From Ophiura sarsii (lineage: Eukaryota; Echinodermata; Ophiuroidea; Amphilepidida; Ophiuridae): a stretch of 64,000 bases of DNA. The notes beneath the pieces were generated by a model, which made no database searches, was not told where the DNA came from, and saw nothing but the letters and a program-made list of their open reading frames with translations. Of this stretch, positions 1 to 11,309 are shown piece after piece; the stretch's first letter is position 1; every line of letters begins with the position of its first letter. Position numbers and translations under genes: made by a program. Where the stretch lies: positions 32,528,452-32,592,451 of the forward strand of contig CM069442.1 of the NCBI GenBank assembly GCA_035610835.1. The letters run 5' to 3'.

Positions 1-94
1 GCTGAGACACGGTCACTTGACCGAAAAAAAGACGGGTAATGTGAGATGACCCACTGCAAGTGAGTCACTTGACCATCTTTGACCAAGAAAAGTT

Positions 95-450
95 TTCTGT
101 GCACACCTATACAAGGCCTATGTTTGGCATCATCACTTTCCTTGAAGTAAAATTTATATACGAGTACTACAATAGAACCAACGAGGAGATGTTTTAAAAT
201 GTGATGGGTATATCGAAAACAATATATTGCTCCAAGTCCACTATCAGGGTCCTATTGCATAAAACGGAGTTATTCTTCTTAAGTTCTCAACTCTTCTTAG
301 GAAGATTGTTTGAGAATGTTTGAGTTGATCATGATATATAGACCCTAGGTCAAGCTTTAAAACGTGACACTTAAGATTAATCTGAACTTTGATGTAATAG
401 GGCCCAAATCTCCCGTTTTTACCCAGTTTTTTTTGATGCGCTGCATAAAA
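95..450. repeat. Dispersed segment A, copy 1 (SINE-free)
   Basis: The stretch from about 95 to 450 recurs with high similarity at about 12075-12840 and in part at 50196-50336. Shared landmarks in order are CATCATCACTTTCC, GTAAAATTTATATA, GGTCCTATT(G/A)CATAAAA, CTTAGGAAGATTGTTT, GGTCAAGCTTTAAAA and GATGCGCTGCATAAAA. This copy lacks the SINE that splits the 12-kb copy, so it serves as an empty-site reference. No coding potential is visible. I do not recognise a known element family; it may be a non-autonomous transposon or old segmental duplicate. Confidence 0.75.
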
Positions 451-454
451 AACA

Positions 455-725
455 CTCAGTCTTCAATCTTTATTGCTATCTTCAGTAGATATTAAAACTG
501 TATTATAATCCTATACAGTATTCAATCTTTATAGTTTATCTTCAGTAGGCCTATATAGATAGAAAGATGCTGTTCTATAAATCCAGTATTTATGTGTATT
601 GATATATTCTTCTGTATATATTAACAAATGTATGACAATTTTCAATATTGTATCTTACAGTAAATATACTGTAAATATATCAGTAGCTATAATCACCGTA
701 ATATAATCCTACCGTTTTCATTCTT
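455..725. repeat. Degenerate tandem repeat (ATCTTCAGTAGATAT family)
   Basis: Several imperfect units of roughly 70-90 bp share the words CAATCTTTAT, ATCTTCAGTAGATAT and CTGTATTATAATCCTAC. Related units occur at 4570-4685, 12840-13240 and 13975-14040. In both the 0.5-kb and 12.9-kb sites the array follows directly after dispersed segment A, so array and segment probably moved as one unit. Confidence 0.7.
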
Positions 726-729
726 TATG

Positions 730-1950
730 AGATGACTACAAGTCTCGAATACTGTGTTTGGTAGCATGATTCTGATCATCTCCATTTGTAGCCATTTTTT
801 AGGGGGTTTTGTCCGTATGTGTTGTGTTATCACGGACCAGTTACTGCCTTTTATCGTGGCTTTTTATCGTATTTTTTGTGGCACAAGAATCTTGAAAAGT
901 AAGGACGTTGGTTGAAGGAAATTTTGATAAGTTGTGTATTATATTGATACCTACTGCATGAGCATATTTTTGAGGTCCAGAATTAGGCGTTACTAAGATG
1001 TTTTTGGGCCGTAACCAAGGCACGTTCTCTGTTTCACATTTAGGTATATGTGTTAGGATGTACAGTGATGCGCCCCTACGATAGTTTCTACGCATAAAGA
1101 AGTAGACCCCGAATTACATGGAATTAAAATGTGGTTTGTGTTTGTATTTATTGTATTTCATCAATCATTTTCCTCTCATTCTTCTCACTGGCATAATATG
1201 TTGGTGTTTGTTGTCATTTATACGCTATTTATAAGGTTATTTGCCTACGTTAATGAATGCGGATAGTTATAGTCAATTATAATTCAAGCAAATCGGCTGG
1301 CGTGAGTTCATTGATACCATGAGCTCACGTAGTCCTTTTCAGTACTTCTTCAGGCAAATGAATAAGGGGGAACCATACCAAAAAGACAAGGCTATCATGT
1401 GACTAATTTTAACATAATAATTAATGTCTAAATTCGGTTTTTCACGGACATATCGGACAGGTTTAACTTAAAAAATGAGTGCTCACCTGTTTCTTGACCC
1501 ATATGCATCTATTATTCGGATGAAATTCAATCCGGTAGCCTTACATGCTTACACAGAAAAACAAAATTACCAATGTGATTATTGTTTTTTAAGATGGCCG
1601 ACGAAGATTTTGTCTGAGACTAGTACGTATATACCACTCTCAGGATTTTGTATTAATACCACAGTTGTTTTTTTGCTAGTCATAAATAAAAAGATCCAAT
1701 GCGACTTTTCTGAACCACTTTTGCTAGCTCTTAGTTTCATAGCAATGTCATGAATTCCAAAGAGAACATAAAAGGACAAGTTTGAGTCTCCAAAAATGTG
1801 AGTAAGTCCATGGACGGTGGGACCAAGTGGGCCATAAAAATGATTTCCTTCCAACATTGTGCTTTTACCCGATACCCAAATTATAGATTTGGTACTAATC
1901 TATCGAAACTAGAGCATCAGTTACGAAAATGAAAATACCCGGCGAAGAAT
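730..1950. other. Unannotated AT-rich interval
   Basis: No gene, RNA gene or clear repeat is supported. Two overlapping open frames of 92 codons lie on opposite strands at 1475-1753 (+) and 1579-1857 (-). The minus-strand one has an amino-acid mix that reads like a protein remnant, but I recognise no family and see no splice or repeat context. Confidence 0.4.
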
Positions 1951-2029
1951 CACATTTTAGCGAAAGAGTAAAAATAATGCACAGATTAAATACAAAATAA
2001 ATCAATTTCAAATGAATCTCCACATTAAA

Positions 2030-2160
2030 TGTGCATTAAATAATCGTGATTTAGCCGACAATTTTTTTTTAAATAAGCTTATTATTATTTTTTATTATTT
2101 TTATTTTGATGAATGAAATGATGGATAATTCCAGAATCAAATGTTTAGAGACATTTTGGG
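2030..2160 (+). repeat. Direct repeat flanking the 146-bp satellite, left
   Basis: Contains ATTAAATAATCGTGATTTAG, a T-rich stretch, GATGAATGAAATGATGGATA and CAAATGTTTAGAGACATTT. The same order of words appears to the right of the satellite at 4255-4390. The satellite is therefore bounded by two direct repeats in the same orientation. Confidence 0.75.
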
Positions 2161-2195
2161 AATCTCGGGTCCCAAAATGGGCCCCGGGATATCGA

Positions 2196-4216
2196 CTTAG
2201 TCTAAAAAATGATGGATACCATGATAAAATGTGTCCCGATGTGATTTTTTGGATGATTTCACATTTTGAGCTACTTTAACTTATAAAGTCTGTGTACTGT
2301 ATTCCCTTTACGAAAATGCAATCACCAAAATGTGATTGCAGCAAGGTGGTACCAGGTTGCACAAGGTTGTCGCACGGTTGCGTAAGGTTGCACAAGTTTG
2401 TCACAGGTTGTCGCACGGTTGCGTAAGGTTGCACAAGTTTGTCGCAAGGTTGCACAAAGGTTGTGGATGATTGCTTCAAGGTTGCGCAACCTTCTCAGAA
2501 CAACCAAACTGGTTGCGCAAGGTTGTATTTTTCCAAATTTAACCTTGCGCAAGGTTGCAGAATTGATTGCGATTTTCATAAGGGACGGGTCAAACTGCAA
2601 CACATTTGACGCAGAAAAAAAATGTCCAGCAATTTAGCCTAAAGAAATGAATGGACACCATAAAATGTGTACCGATTTGAATTTTTGGGATTTTTTTCAC
2701 ATTTTGAGCTACGTATGAAGTCTGTGTAGCTAACCGGTCAAACCGCAACATATTTGACGGAGAAGAAAAAAATCTGACAATTTAGCCTAAAAAATGACAG
2801 ACACCATAAAATGTGTCCTGATTTGATTTTTTTGATATGATTTCACATTTTGAGCTATGTATAAAAGTCTGTGTAGCTAGCCGGTCATACTGCAACACAT
2901 TTGACAGAGAAAAAAAAATCATACAATTTAGCCTAAAAAATGACAGACACCATAAAATGTATCCTGATTTGATTTTTTGGACATGATTTCACATTTTGAG
3001 CTGCGTATCAAGTCTGTGTAGCTAACGGGTCAAACCGCAACACATTTGACGGAGAAAAAAACATTCCGGCAATTTAGCCTAAAAAATGGCGGACACCATG
3101 AAATGTGTCCCTATTTGATTTTTTGGATATGATTTCACATTTTGAGTTACGTATAAAGTCTGTGTAGCTAGCCGGTCATACTGCAACACATTTGACGGAG
3201 AAAAAAAAATCAGACAATTTAGCCTAAAAAATGACAGACACCATAAAATGTGTCCTGATTTGATTTTTTGGACATGATTTCACATTTTGAGCTGCGTATA
3301 AAGTCTATGTAGCTAACGGGTCAAACCGCAACACATTTGAAGGAGAAAAAAACATTCCGGCAGTTTAGCCTAAAAAATGGCGGACACCTTGAAATGTGTC
3401 CCAATTTGATTTTTTGGATATGATTTCACATTTTGAGCTACGTATGAAGTCTGTGTAGCTAGCCGGTCATACTGCAACACATTTGACGGAGAGAAAAAAA
3501 ATCCGACAATTTAGCCTAAAAAATGACAAACACCATAAAATGTGTACTTATTTGATTTTTTGGACATGATTTCACATTTTGAGCTGCGTATCAAGTCTGT
3601 GTAGCTAACGGGTAAAACCGCAACACATTTGACGGAGAAAAAAACATTCCGGCAATTTAGCCTAAAAAATGGCGGACACCATGAAATGTGTCCCGATTTC
3701 ATATTTTGGATATGATTTCACATTTTGAGCTACATATAAAGTCTGTGTAGCTAGCCGGTCATACTGCAACACATTTGACGGAGAAAACAAATCCGACAAT
3801 TTAGCCTAAAAAATGACAGACACCATAAAATGTGTCCTGATTTGACTTTTTGGACATGATTTCACATTTTGAGCTACGTATAAAGTCTGTGTAGCTAACC
3901 GGTCAAACCGCAACATATTTGACGGAGAAAACAATTCCGGCAATTTAGCCAAAAAAATGAGTGACACCATAAAATGTCTCCCGATTTGATTTTTTAGATA
4001 TGATTTTCACTTTATGAGCTACGTATAAAGTCTGTGTAGCTAACTGGTCAAACCGCAACAAATTTGATGGAGAAAAAAATTCCGGCAATTTAGCCTAAAA
4101 AATGACGGACACCATAAAATGTGTCCCGATTTGATTTTTTTGATATGATTTCACTTTTTGAGCTACGTGTAAAGTATGTGTATAATGAACTGATCAAACC
4201 GCAACACATTTGACGT
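2196..4216. repeat. 146-bp satellite array, about 12 monomers
   Basis: Monomers can be phased on GCCTAAAAAATG, which falls at about 2785, 2931, 3077, 3222, 3368, 3514, 3660, 3804, 3948 and 4093, a spacing of 144-146 bp. Earlier degenerate monomers start near 2196 and 2635. Each unit carries CACCATAAAATGTGTCC, GATTTCACATTTTGAGCT, AAGTCTGTGTAGCTA and CAACACATTTGACGGAGAAA. From 2785 to about 3950 two monomer types alternate. One has ATGACAGAC, GGACATG and AACGGGTCAAACCGC; the other has ATGGCGGAC, GGATATG and AGCCGGTCATACTGC. This gives a 292-bp dimeric higher-order unit. A small inverted-repeat element interrupts the second monomer. Confidence 0.9.
2312..2577. mobile_element. MITE with internal GGTTGC minisatellite, inserted in the satellite
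   Basis: The ends GAAAATGCAATCA and TGATTGCGATTTTC are near-complementary, and the insert separates two parts of one 146-bp monomer (the join would be CTGTGTA and CGGGTCAAAC). Its interior is a tandem array of about 10-bp words (AGGTTGCACA, AGGTTGCGCA, AGTTTGTCGC). I infer a short non-autonomous inverted-repeat element whose interior expanded. No clear target duplication is visible. Confidence 0.65.
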
Positions 4217-4254
4217 ATCAAATGATGTTCGCATTTCAAATTTTATCTCCAATA

Positions 4255-4390
4255 TAAGTTTACATTAAATAATCGTAATTTAGCCGAAAAGGTGTTTTTA
4301 AGTAGCTTATTTTTATTATTTTTGTTTATTATTTTGATGAATGAAATGATGGATAATTTTCAAATCAAATGTTTAGAGACATTTCGAGAA
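4255..4390 (+). repeat. Direct repeat flanking the 146-bp satellite, right
   Basis: Matches 2030-2160 over ATTAAATAATCGTAATTTAG, the T-rich core, GATGAATGAAATGATGGATA and CAAATGTTTAGAGACATTT. Together the two copies frame the satellite like terminal direct repeats. Confidence 0.75.
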
Positions 4391-4689
4391 TCAAACTATC
4401 CATTATAACAACACATCGCTAACAATGTGAGTGTGACAGTCATCGAATCTGGTTCCGCTGGGATCCTAAAGTACCAACCACATTAAACATGTCTACCGAA
4501 ACCGCTCAACCAAAAACCATGCAACCCGATAACCGCAAAACCCGCGAACCGCGAAGTCCGAGAACGGCTCTAGTTATATTCTATCTTCAGTATATATAAA
4601 TATTGTATTATAAACATATTACACTGTATTATAATCCGACAGTTTTCAATCGTTATATTTTATCTTCAGTATAGCCCAATATACAAAAC

Positions 4690-4800
4690 AGACTTTTGCA
4701 CCTTTCCCCACTTTCAAGGTCTCACCTCAGGAATTACTGAACCAATGTTTGTACATATTCTAAAGTATTTCTGATGATTATTCCAAATATTATGGATAAA
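4690..4800 (+). mobile_element. Small fragment of the CR1-like LINE family
   Basis: The words ACAGACTTTTG, CTTTCAAGGTCT, ATTACTGAACCAAT and TGTTTGTAC follow the same order as ORF2 of the full LINE at about 45405-45485. This is a decayed same-strand fragment of the family described at 39-46 kb. It continues only to about 4800 and has no open frame. Confidence 0.6.
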
Positions 4801-4838
4801 ATGTTTCCAAATATGAAACATGGTGGTATACAATCACT

Positions 4839-5775
4839 CTAATGTTTCCAAATGTGAATACAATATAGCGAATACAAACACAGTGAAATCCATCGGAAGC
4901 GGAAAACATGGTATTTCTTTAGATGGTTTGGGAGTATATCCCATTTCTGCATATGAATTTCAAGTTTAGACCTTCTTTGTGCGCACTCATACTCTAATAA
5001 TATGATGGTATCTTTAATCATATTTTTAAAGGCATGTATTGATGGATTTGACATTTGACATCGACTAATATATATATACCGTATGTCTTCTGGCAATGAG
5101 TAATATCTGATTGATAGTAATGCGGTGGGAAATCTTTTTGTCATATACACCGTATAATTTGTTAAACATAGATAATGTTGGTATAATAATAATAATAATA
5201 ATAATAATACAGGACTTATATAGCACAGTACGCAAAGCTTCAATGAGCTTTACATGAATAAAATGGCCAAAAATATTCACCATCATCACATACAATGTAC
5301 ACATTAAAACGAATCATTAAATCATTATAAATTTGAATAAAGCTTGCAGCTCGTTCCAGAAAGAATTTGTAACAATCATTGAAAAGATGGTTGATGGTCT
5401 CTTCACTCTGGTTACAGAGGTTACAATGATCATCGTTAACAATTTTAACCTCAAAAGCCATGAATGGGTAGGAAATATATTATGTGTGATTTTATATTGA
5501 ATTTTTGAAACCACCTTAGTTTAGAGTCCAAGGTAGTTTTGTATGGCATAATAAAGATTTCTTTACAGTCATTATCCAAAATATCATACTTGTTTTTAAG
5601 ATAGTATTGACTGACTGGTATTGTTTCCCTTGTCTTGGTATACATCAGATACAGGTCACGTGACTTAATTTTTAAAATTGGAGTGAACCCTTGTAACAAA
5701 TTGAGGCCTGCAGCTATAGTAGTATCAGGCACGTTGTGATCATTACGGATCCATCTCAATACATACGTCAATACA
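4839..5775 (-). pseudogene. Tx1/L1-like LINE ORF2 C-terminal remnant
   Basis: Read on the minus strand from 5775 downwards, three frames together give the C-terminal part of an L1/Tx1-type ORF2. There is a KLRWFQ...NIKSHII stretch, then a zinc-binding motif CNLCNQSEETINHLFNDC (C-x2-C...H...C), then an ILLIARR...YIYISRCQ segment typical of the end of these proteins. Frame changes occur near 5460 and again around a short insertion at 5183-5275. There is no reverse transcriptase core, so it is 5'-truncated and dead. Confidence 0.7.
5183..5275 (-). mobile_element. SINE/LINE 3'-tail fragment nested in the LINE remnant
   Basis: On the minus strand this reads as a tail of the type GCTATATAAGTCCTG followed by (ATT)n. 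It resembles the tail of the SINE at 12.2-12.6 kb (AAGGCGCCTGATAAATG then ATT repeats). Removing it brings the two halves of the surrounding L1-like coding remnant together, so it inserted later. Confidence 0.55.
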
Positions 5776-7507
5776 ACATGGATAACGTGACAATATCACA
5801 TAATCTATCTGATGATGGGGATGGTTTAGCATAATACAGTAGAAATCCAGCAACACTGCCTTATCGAAGCAGAATTGTCATAGCTACCAGTGGCGGCACT
5901 AGGTGGTGGCATACAGGCGCGGAAACAGGGGAGGGGCTCAATCTGTCTCATCTCTGCGTCTAGCAGCACCATTGAAGGAAAACCAAGCACGGCGTCACAT
6001 ATTGACAAACCGCTCCTGCATGTGGAAGACTTATATAGAAGAAGGGAAGAATGTAGAAGTGTATTCCTAATCTTTGTATAGGTCGTATTGTCGAGAGAGT
6101 GATGTCAGTCTTTAGTCCACATCTATACATCCACGGATAAAGACAAATTTCATTCTCCATATCACTCTCCCTAACCCCCCCCCCCCCCTACTATCACCCC
6201 CCCCCCCCCCCCCTCCCCCTTCCCACTTTTACTGATTTCCCCTGCTTATCACTTACTGATGATGATGATTTAACGCAATGGGTCGGTTGGGCCCGTACAA
6301 CAGAGTTTCTTTTTTCATCGCCTCACTGTCTGTATGAGAATAAGCAAGTATCTCCTCAATTATAATCATGAAATACTTCCATGTTATGGTATTTTCAAGG
6401 TCATTTACAAATTGATCCCAGGAGAATTCACTACTGCGCATGCACTGACACATAACATACTGATGGTAAAAATATACATAGGTACATGTAGTTATCATTA
6501 CATCTTATCGTTTAAATTGTAACAATAGTACATAATTATATTATGATAACGATTAAGTTATGTTTGTTTTAATATGTCATGCTTAGAGCTATCATAAATG
6601 CACCAAACTTGATGTTGAACTAGATGTGGCGGTTCTCGGTTTACGCGGTCTGTGGTTTGCGCTCGTTGAATGACGCATGAGGATCCTATCGGAACCGTAC
6701 CCGACGGCTGCGTTAAGTTGGTTTTGTGACGCAACAAAGAGGCAGAGTTTGAATAAGTCGGTATGTGTTTGTGTAAATATTCAATACAACTGATGTGTAT
6801 GTAATCAAATTGAGTACGGTAATGGTTTTTAATCATGTTGAAAGTGTTGGTAGTGTTTTCATGAATGTGTAGAATGCTAATCTTAGGCAAATGTGATGAT
6901 AATGACCATTTTAGCTAAACCAAATTTACCGTTTGTAAATCCCAATGGCGAAAAACGCGGCCAGTTTATAACACTTGCTTATTCGTTAGTCGATTACTTT
7001 CATTTTTGGGAGGATAAACTAGTTTAACAACGCTCTATACAAACAACAACAATTATGTGGTTCAATGCACGCATCAAGGTCAAATGGCCGTTTCAAATCG
7101 TACACAATCTTTTTTGATTCACCCTGTATAGGCCAAAATTTGAAATGTTCGCAAAAAAAATCCAAATATCGGAATTTCACCCTGTTTTTTGCTTATAAGA
7201 GGGGAAATGATGTTCTCAAAAAACCGTATACTATAAGATTCAGGACCATATACTTTAAGATTAAAATTAAGATATTTTTCAAAATGGCGATTTAAACAAA
7301 AATAAGGTGGCAACCCCCCCCCCCCCCCCCCCCCCCTACATTCGGACTTTGACGGCTTACCCTACCCCCGGGTAAGGTGGTACCCTCAATTATTTTCGTT
7401 TTAGCGCAATCGGCGAACCCCCTCCACCCCCCTTCCCCCTAAATGTAATCAATATCATCTGCTTCTCAATGTGCTTTTCCCTATATTGCATGATATATAA
7501 GAAATGG
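5776..7507. other. Unannotated interval with homopolymer C tracts
   Basis: No gene is supported. Poly-C runs lie at 6175-6188 and 6197-6213 and a 24-base run at 7314-7337. A CACCCTGTATAGG word near 7125 resembles a mariner-type end, but no partner end was found. Short open frames here have no recognisable features. Confidence 0.5.
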
Positions 7508-7620
7508 CGGAAACAATGTACTTTAGGTCCCAGATACTGGTATACCAGAATCGTTCAATACTGGAACATGAAAGTTGCCAGTATCGCTCGATATTGGTAC
7601 GAATTTACTGTTCCAGTATC
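7508..7620 (+). mobile_element. Fragment of the CCAGTATCG-palindrome element
   Basis: Begins GGAAACAATGTACTTTAGG followed by TCCCAGATACTGG, matching both ends of the element at 21511-23000. It then runs through several variants of the palindromic word CCAGTATCGNNCGATACTGG. It is cut off by the hAT-like fragment that starts at 7621. Confidence 0.7.
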
Positions 7621-7955
7621 CAATGGCGTATCTGGGATTTTTTCCAGGGGGGGGCAAAGGATATTTTTTCCAGGTGAACACCAGTTCGACCCGACAGAAA
7701 TGTTCGTAAAAGGTTGCCCCCAATTTTTTCCCAGTCAGTCACCTCGTGAATTTCACGTAAGTGTGTGGGGGGGGGGGGGGGGGGGGGGGGGGGGGATGGT
7801 CAAAACATTTCGCACGGTCACAACATTTCGCACGGTCACAAAATTTCACACGGTCACAAAATTACGCGCGGTCACAAAATGACACACGGTCAAAAAAAAT
7901 CGCCCTTCCCGCCTCCCCATTTTTCCTGGTGGGTAGGTTTGAATTTCCTGCTGAG
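7621..7955 (+). mobile_element. hAT-like MITE fragment with G tract and 18-bp repeats
   Basis: The left end CAATGGCGTATCTGGG, then GGGGCAAAGG, then ACCAGTTCGACCCG, matches the inverted end of the hAT MITE at 41063-41580. A 29-base G run (7767-7795) follows, then about five 18-bp repeats built on TTCGCACGGTCACAAAA; the 41-kb element has the same repeat three times. The right terminus is not recognisable. It abuts the point (about 7955) where similarity between TPR copy 1 and the other two copies begins. Confidence 0.7.
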
Positions 7956-7994
7956 TTCAGTTTGACCGTCCTTCTTTTAAGACGAACTCTCAGA

Positions 7995-9724
7995 ATGACT
8001 AATTTTGAGCCAGGACACTTTGCACTACCTCTGATTATAAACATACATGTAGGAGATTTGTCTCAGGTGAGAGTCAAGTATAAACAATCGATACTTGAAA
8101 AGTATCTTAAATTGAAAACAAACGATCCACAGAATCCAGGACGTGTTGAGCGTCCGGAGCGACACGCAATTAGACATCTTCTAGGACTTCTCGCGGCGAG
8201 ATTAGAACACTTTGACGAAGCTACGGAGTATTTCAAACAAGTGCTTTCTGAGGATCCATCTAACTTAAATGCGATAGCAAATTACAAGTCATTGTGTGAG
8301 CCTTTTAACAAAGACAAGGAATTAAGTGAATATGCAGATAACTTTCATCCCCATGAGCTCAAGCATGAGACGATTCCTAAAGGTAATGATGGAAATGATC
8401 AACAAGAACAAATTCAAGACATTGACTGGCAGAAGAGAAAAGCCAGATGTTTGGCGGAGCAAGCCTTCGCGTTTGCCTTTGACATTTTTGATGACATCAA
8501 TATATGCAAGCCCATGAATTATATACTCAGGCTCTCGAATTAGCTTGGAAGTATGTGGATGACACTGAGATTCAAGATTGGGAATTCGGAAATGCAATCG
8601 CTTGTCGAAAGGTTTGCCTTGGCCTTGTGAAAGCATCCAAACCGCATAGCGAATACTATGAGATTAGTCTGAAGTATTTCCATAGGATAACTGCAACCGG
8701 AAATGACGATATGAAATCAGAAAGCTGGCGACATATGGGTGAACTGTTTTCATGGGTTGTCGATGTGAGCACAAATACGGTAGAACGACCTCGTTATGTC
8801 ATTGATAATCCAGAACTTGAGCCTTACTTTAAAAACCCTGTACAGTGCATAAAGAAAGCACTTGAAATTACACCTGATCATCCCCAGCATTTAGCTCGGC
8901 TTGCCAAAATGATAAGTAACGAAAGAACTCGCGAAGCATATTGGGAGGCTTTAGAGCTATTAAAACGGTCCACTGAACTTGACGAATCGCGATGTAATCG
9001 GTATGCATTTGCTATACGTGCAGTCATTTATCTACAAATATATCGTGAACAAAGGTACGACAAAGAGGGACCTGATCGAGACCTTCTCTCTTCTGCTGAA
9101 AAGAACCTTGAAAAAGCTCTTGAACTTAATGTCAACCCTTTTGAATATTCATATCTGGCGTCTGTGTGGCATGAAAGGGCAAGAGATCCGGATGGTAGTT
9201 TCTCCATGGATTCAAATTGCCAAGCGTGTTTCGAAAAAGCGCTGGAATATCACGAGGAAGCAATCAATTGCAAGAAGGGAAATATGCGAGAAAACACTCA
9301 CAGGTTCAGGGGTATTTGCTTGTTAGATTTCAAGAAGTATGATGAGGCAATTGAAAGTTTCAAGAAAGCTTTAGAACTTGGATCGCAAAGAAAATCAAGC
9401 TCTCCATTTTATCATTTATTGAAAGCCTATTTTACCAAATATTCTGAACTAGGATCGAATGAATCGAGTGCAATACCTCCATGGTCAGAGATTGCAGACT
9501 GGGCAATGAAGGCAATAAAGACATACAGAAAGTCCATACAGACACCAATACAGAAGCTTTGGAATAAATTTCCAGAGAATATGGACATGTTTCTCTTCCA
9601 CTGTGAGAAGATGGATGATTCTGATGAGAAACAGCGACTTATTACGGTATTTCATAGTCCTGGCCATGTAGCAAATATAAGCGGGTACCGACAAGTAGAC
9701 AACACACCTGAAGATTGGCGGTGA
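7995..9724 (+). pseudogene. TTC22-like TPR protein, copy 1 (frameshifted)
   Basis: Two overlapping frames, 7995 to about 8505 and 8504-9724, together cover the whole length of the intact paralogue at 61473-63242. The N-terminus has the PGHFALPL word, then RHLLGLLAARLEHFDEA, the first TPR-like helix pair. The second frame carries the remaining TPR-like repeats and ends in NTPEDWR. Compared with both paralogues, the stretch after GATGACATC is 14 nt instead of 27 before CATGAATTATA, a net 13-bp loss that shifts the frame. A second in-frame loss removes about eight codons near the C-terminus (after LITVF). Similarity to the paralogues stops about 40 bp upstream of the ATG, so the upstream region they share is missing. 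I call it a pseudogene; a sequencing error cannot be excluded for the 13-bp loss but is unlikely. Confidence 0.85.
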
Positions 9725-10431
9725 TCATTCTCCAGGTAATTATGTTTATCATGTTTATAAGAACACCTCTCCCAACCTTCTCACACTCACTCCGTTTTGT
9801 AAAAGGTGAGAAACGGGTACACACTTTTTTGTGGGGAATATCGAGTTCGTACTATCAAAATGAGGTTCATTCTGTTGGTTCATTTGACCAGAGGAATCAT
9901 GGAATTATGATGGTCAAAAGTACGCAGATGAAAAAAATGTTCGCGCGCATATGTTACCCCAAAATGCAATATTCGTTGCACAAGCTTGTTTAGAGCCCAA
10001 ATGTATCTCAATCGTGCCAGAAATAGGTGTAAAGGTGTAAAATAGGTGTAAAGTCATTGGTAACTATGCATTATGTCATTATTCGTAATTATACCATAAA
10101 CTCCCTCTATAAGGGTAGACAGTTAGTAAAATACCCCCTCTTGGACATGAACAGATTGAAATTGATCAACTAGTATTGGTTTAACACGTACTCGCAGATA
10201 CATATCAAAAAAAGTATAAATATTACATTTCTAGTTAGGCTATAGGCTATAATTATATAATCCCAAAACCAATGGAGTTTGATAACAAACTCCAGTCTAG
10301 TGTCCTTTCTTTACATTTTTGCAAGTTAAAATATCAGTTCGTGAAGTTCTTTGTTTTAATTAGTCGCGTGTCTAGCTCGAAATTTCATATTACGCACCTC
10401 ACATGTCTAGCTCGAAATTTCATATTATGCA
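9725..10431. other. 3' flank of TPR copy 1
   Basis: The first 150 bp or so align with the 3' flank of copy 3: a conserved CTCCAGGTAA just after the stop, TTTATCATGTTTATAAGAA, CACACTCAC and GGTGAGAAACGGG. CAG|GTAA fits a splice donor, and it is kept in all three copies, so an intron in the 3' untranslated region is possible. Beyond about 9900 I see only AT-rich sequence and a short direct repeat of TCTAGCTCGAAATTTCATAT near 10370-10425. Confidence 0.55.
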
Positions 10432-11130
10432 CCCGGGGGTACTCACTTATATTGGCCATACAGGTATGTGCGGCTGGCAAGGACCCCCTTCGGCCGCTCC
10501 TTACTCTCAGGTACAGCCTCCGTAAAACTGCCGTAACTTCTTCAATATTCATTTAATCTTTATAAACGTATACAGTTTTTTGCACGAAAGGGCTCAATTA
10601 ATCCAACCATGATAATGAAATTGACCATTTTGGAAAAAATTATAAAAAACACGTTTTTTGACCCATTTTAGGTTTGGACAAGATAACTCAAAATATATTT
10701 TGTTAAATTTTGTCATACTAGTTTTATGTTAATCCTGATAACATTCCCCATGTTTTTTAATATCTTATTTATTTTTTGAGTTAGAGACCAAAAAGTGCCA
10801 AAAATGTGATTTTTACATTTTACAATTTTTACACATTTTTAAGACCCCTTTTTCATCCATTGGCAGTTCCCTTAGACCCCAAAGTCAACCAAAAATCATA
10901 AAATGTGTGAAAATCTTATGAATTTGAGATATGTAGCCTCAAATTTGGCCTAAATTCAGTTCATAATGCTAAATTTTGCCTAAATTTCAGTTTATAAGAC
11001 ACAATTTTGTATAAGAATTCAGTTCTCTAAGACCCCAATTTCGACGACCGTTCAGTTCGGTAAGGCCCTGTTTTCAGACTGCCCAGCCGCACACCCCTAC
11101 CCTCTTCACTATTCGAGTACCCCCTCCCCT
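10432..11130. mobile_element. Non-autonomous DNA transposon with GGGGGTACTC ends
   Basis: The left end CCCGGGGGTACTC and ATGTGCGGCTGG is mirrored at the right by CCAGCCGCACAC and GAGTACCCCCTCCCC, giving imperfect inverted termini. The interior is AT-rich and noncoding, with ACCCCAA and AAAATGTG words. I recall GGGGGTACTC-ended elements as widespread in marine invertebrates, but the superfamily is uncertain. No target duplication is evident. Confidence 0.6.
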
Positions 11131-11309
11131 CAATTTTGAGGCGAAATGACAAGAGAAAGAGATAGTCTTAGCCAAAATACATAATACTTGTCGATATTCT
11201 GGCCTTGTGATATAATGTTATGATTACTGTGGAAATAATTTGATAAGTACTAGCAGCGTAGCCAGGAGTTTATGCGGTGTGTGTTCAACACTCGCGCTGG
11301 TCTCTTTTC

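Noticed and set aside
2196..4216. Possible CRISPR array
   Set aside because: Repeats are 146 bp, adjacent without spacers and of eukaryotic satellite type. There are no cas genes.
5890..6160. Overlapping short frames on both strands near a CAGTGGCGGCACTA word
   Set aside because: The word resembles a hAT end, but no partner end or target duplication was found and the frames have no features.
7761..7994. N-terminal glycine-rich extension of the TPR copy 1 frame
   Set aside because: It is translated from the 29-base G run and 18-bp repeats of a hAT-like fragment. The paralogues start at the ATG equivalent to 7995.
10272..10556. 94-codon plus-strand frame
   Set aside because: It runs across a direct repeat and into the left end of a transposon, so it cannot be one gene.
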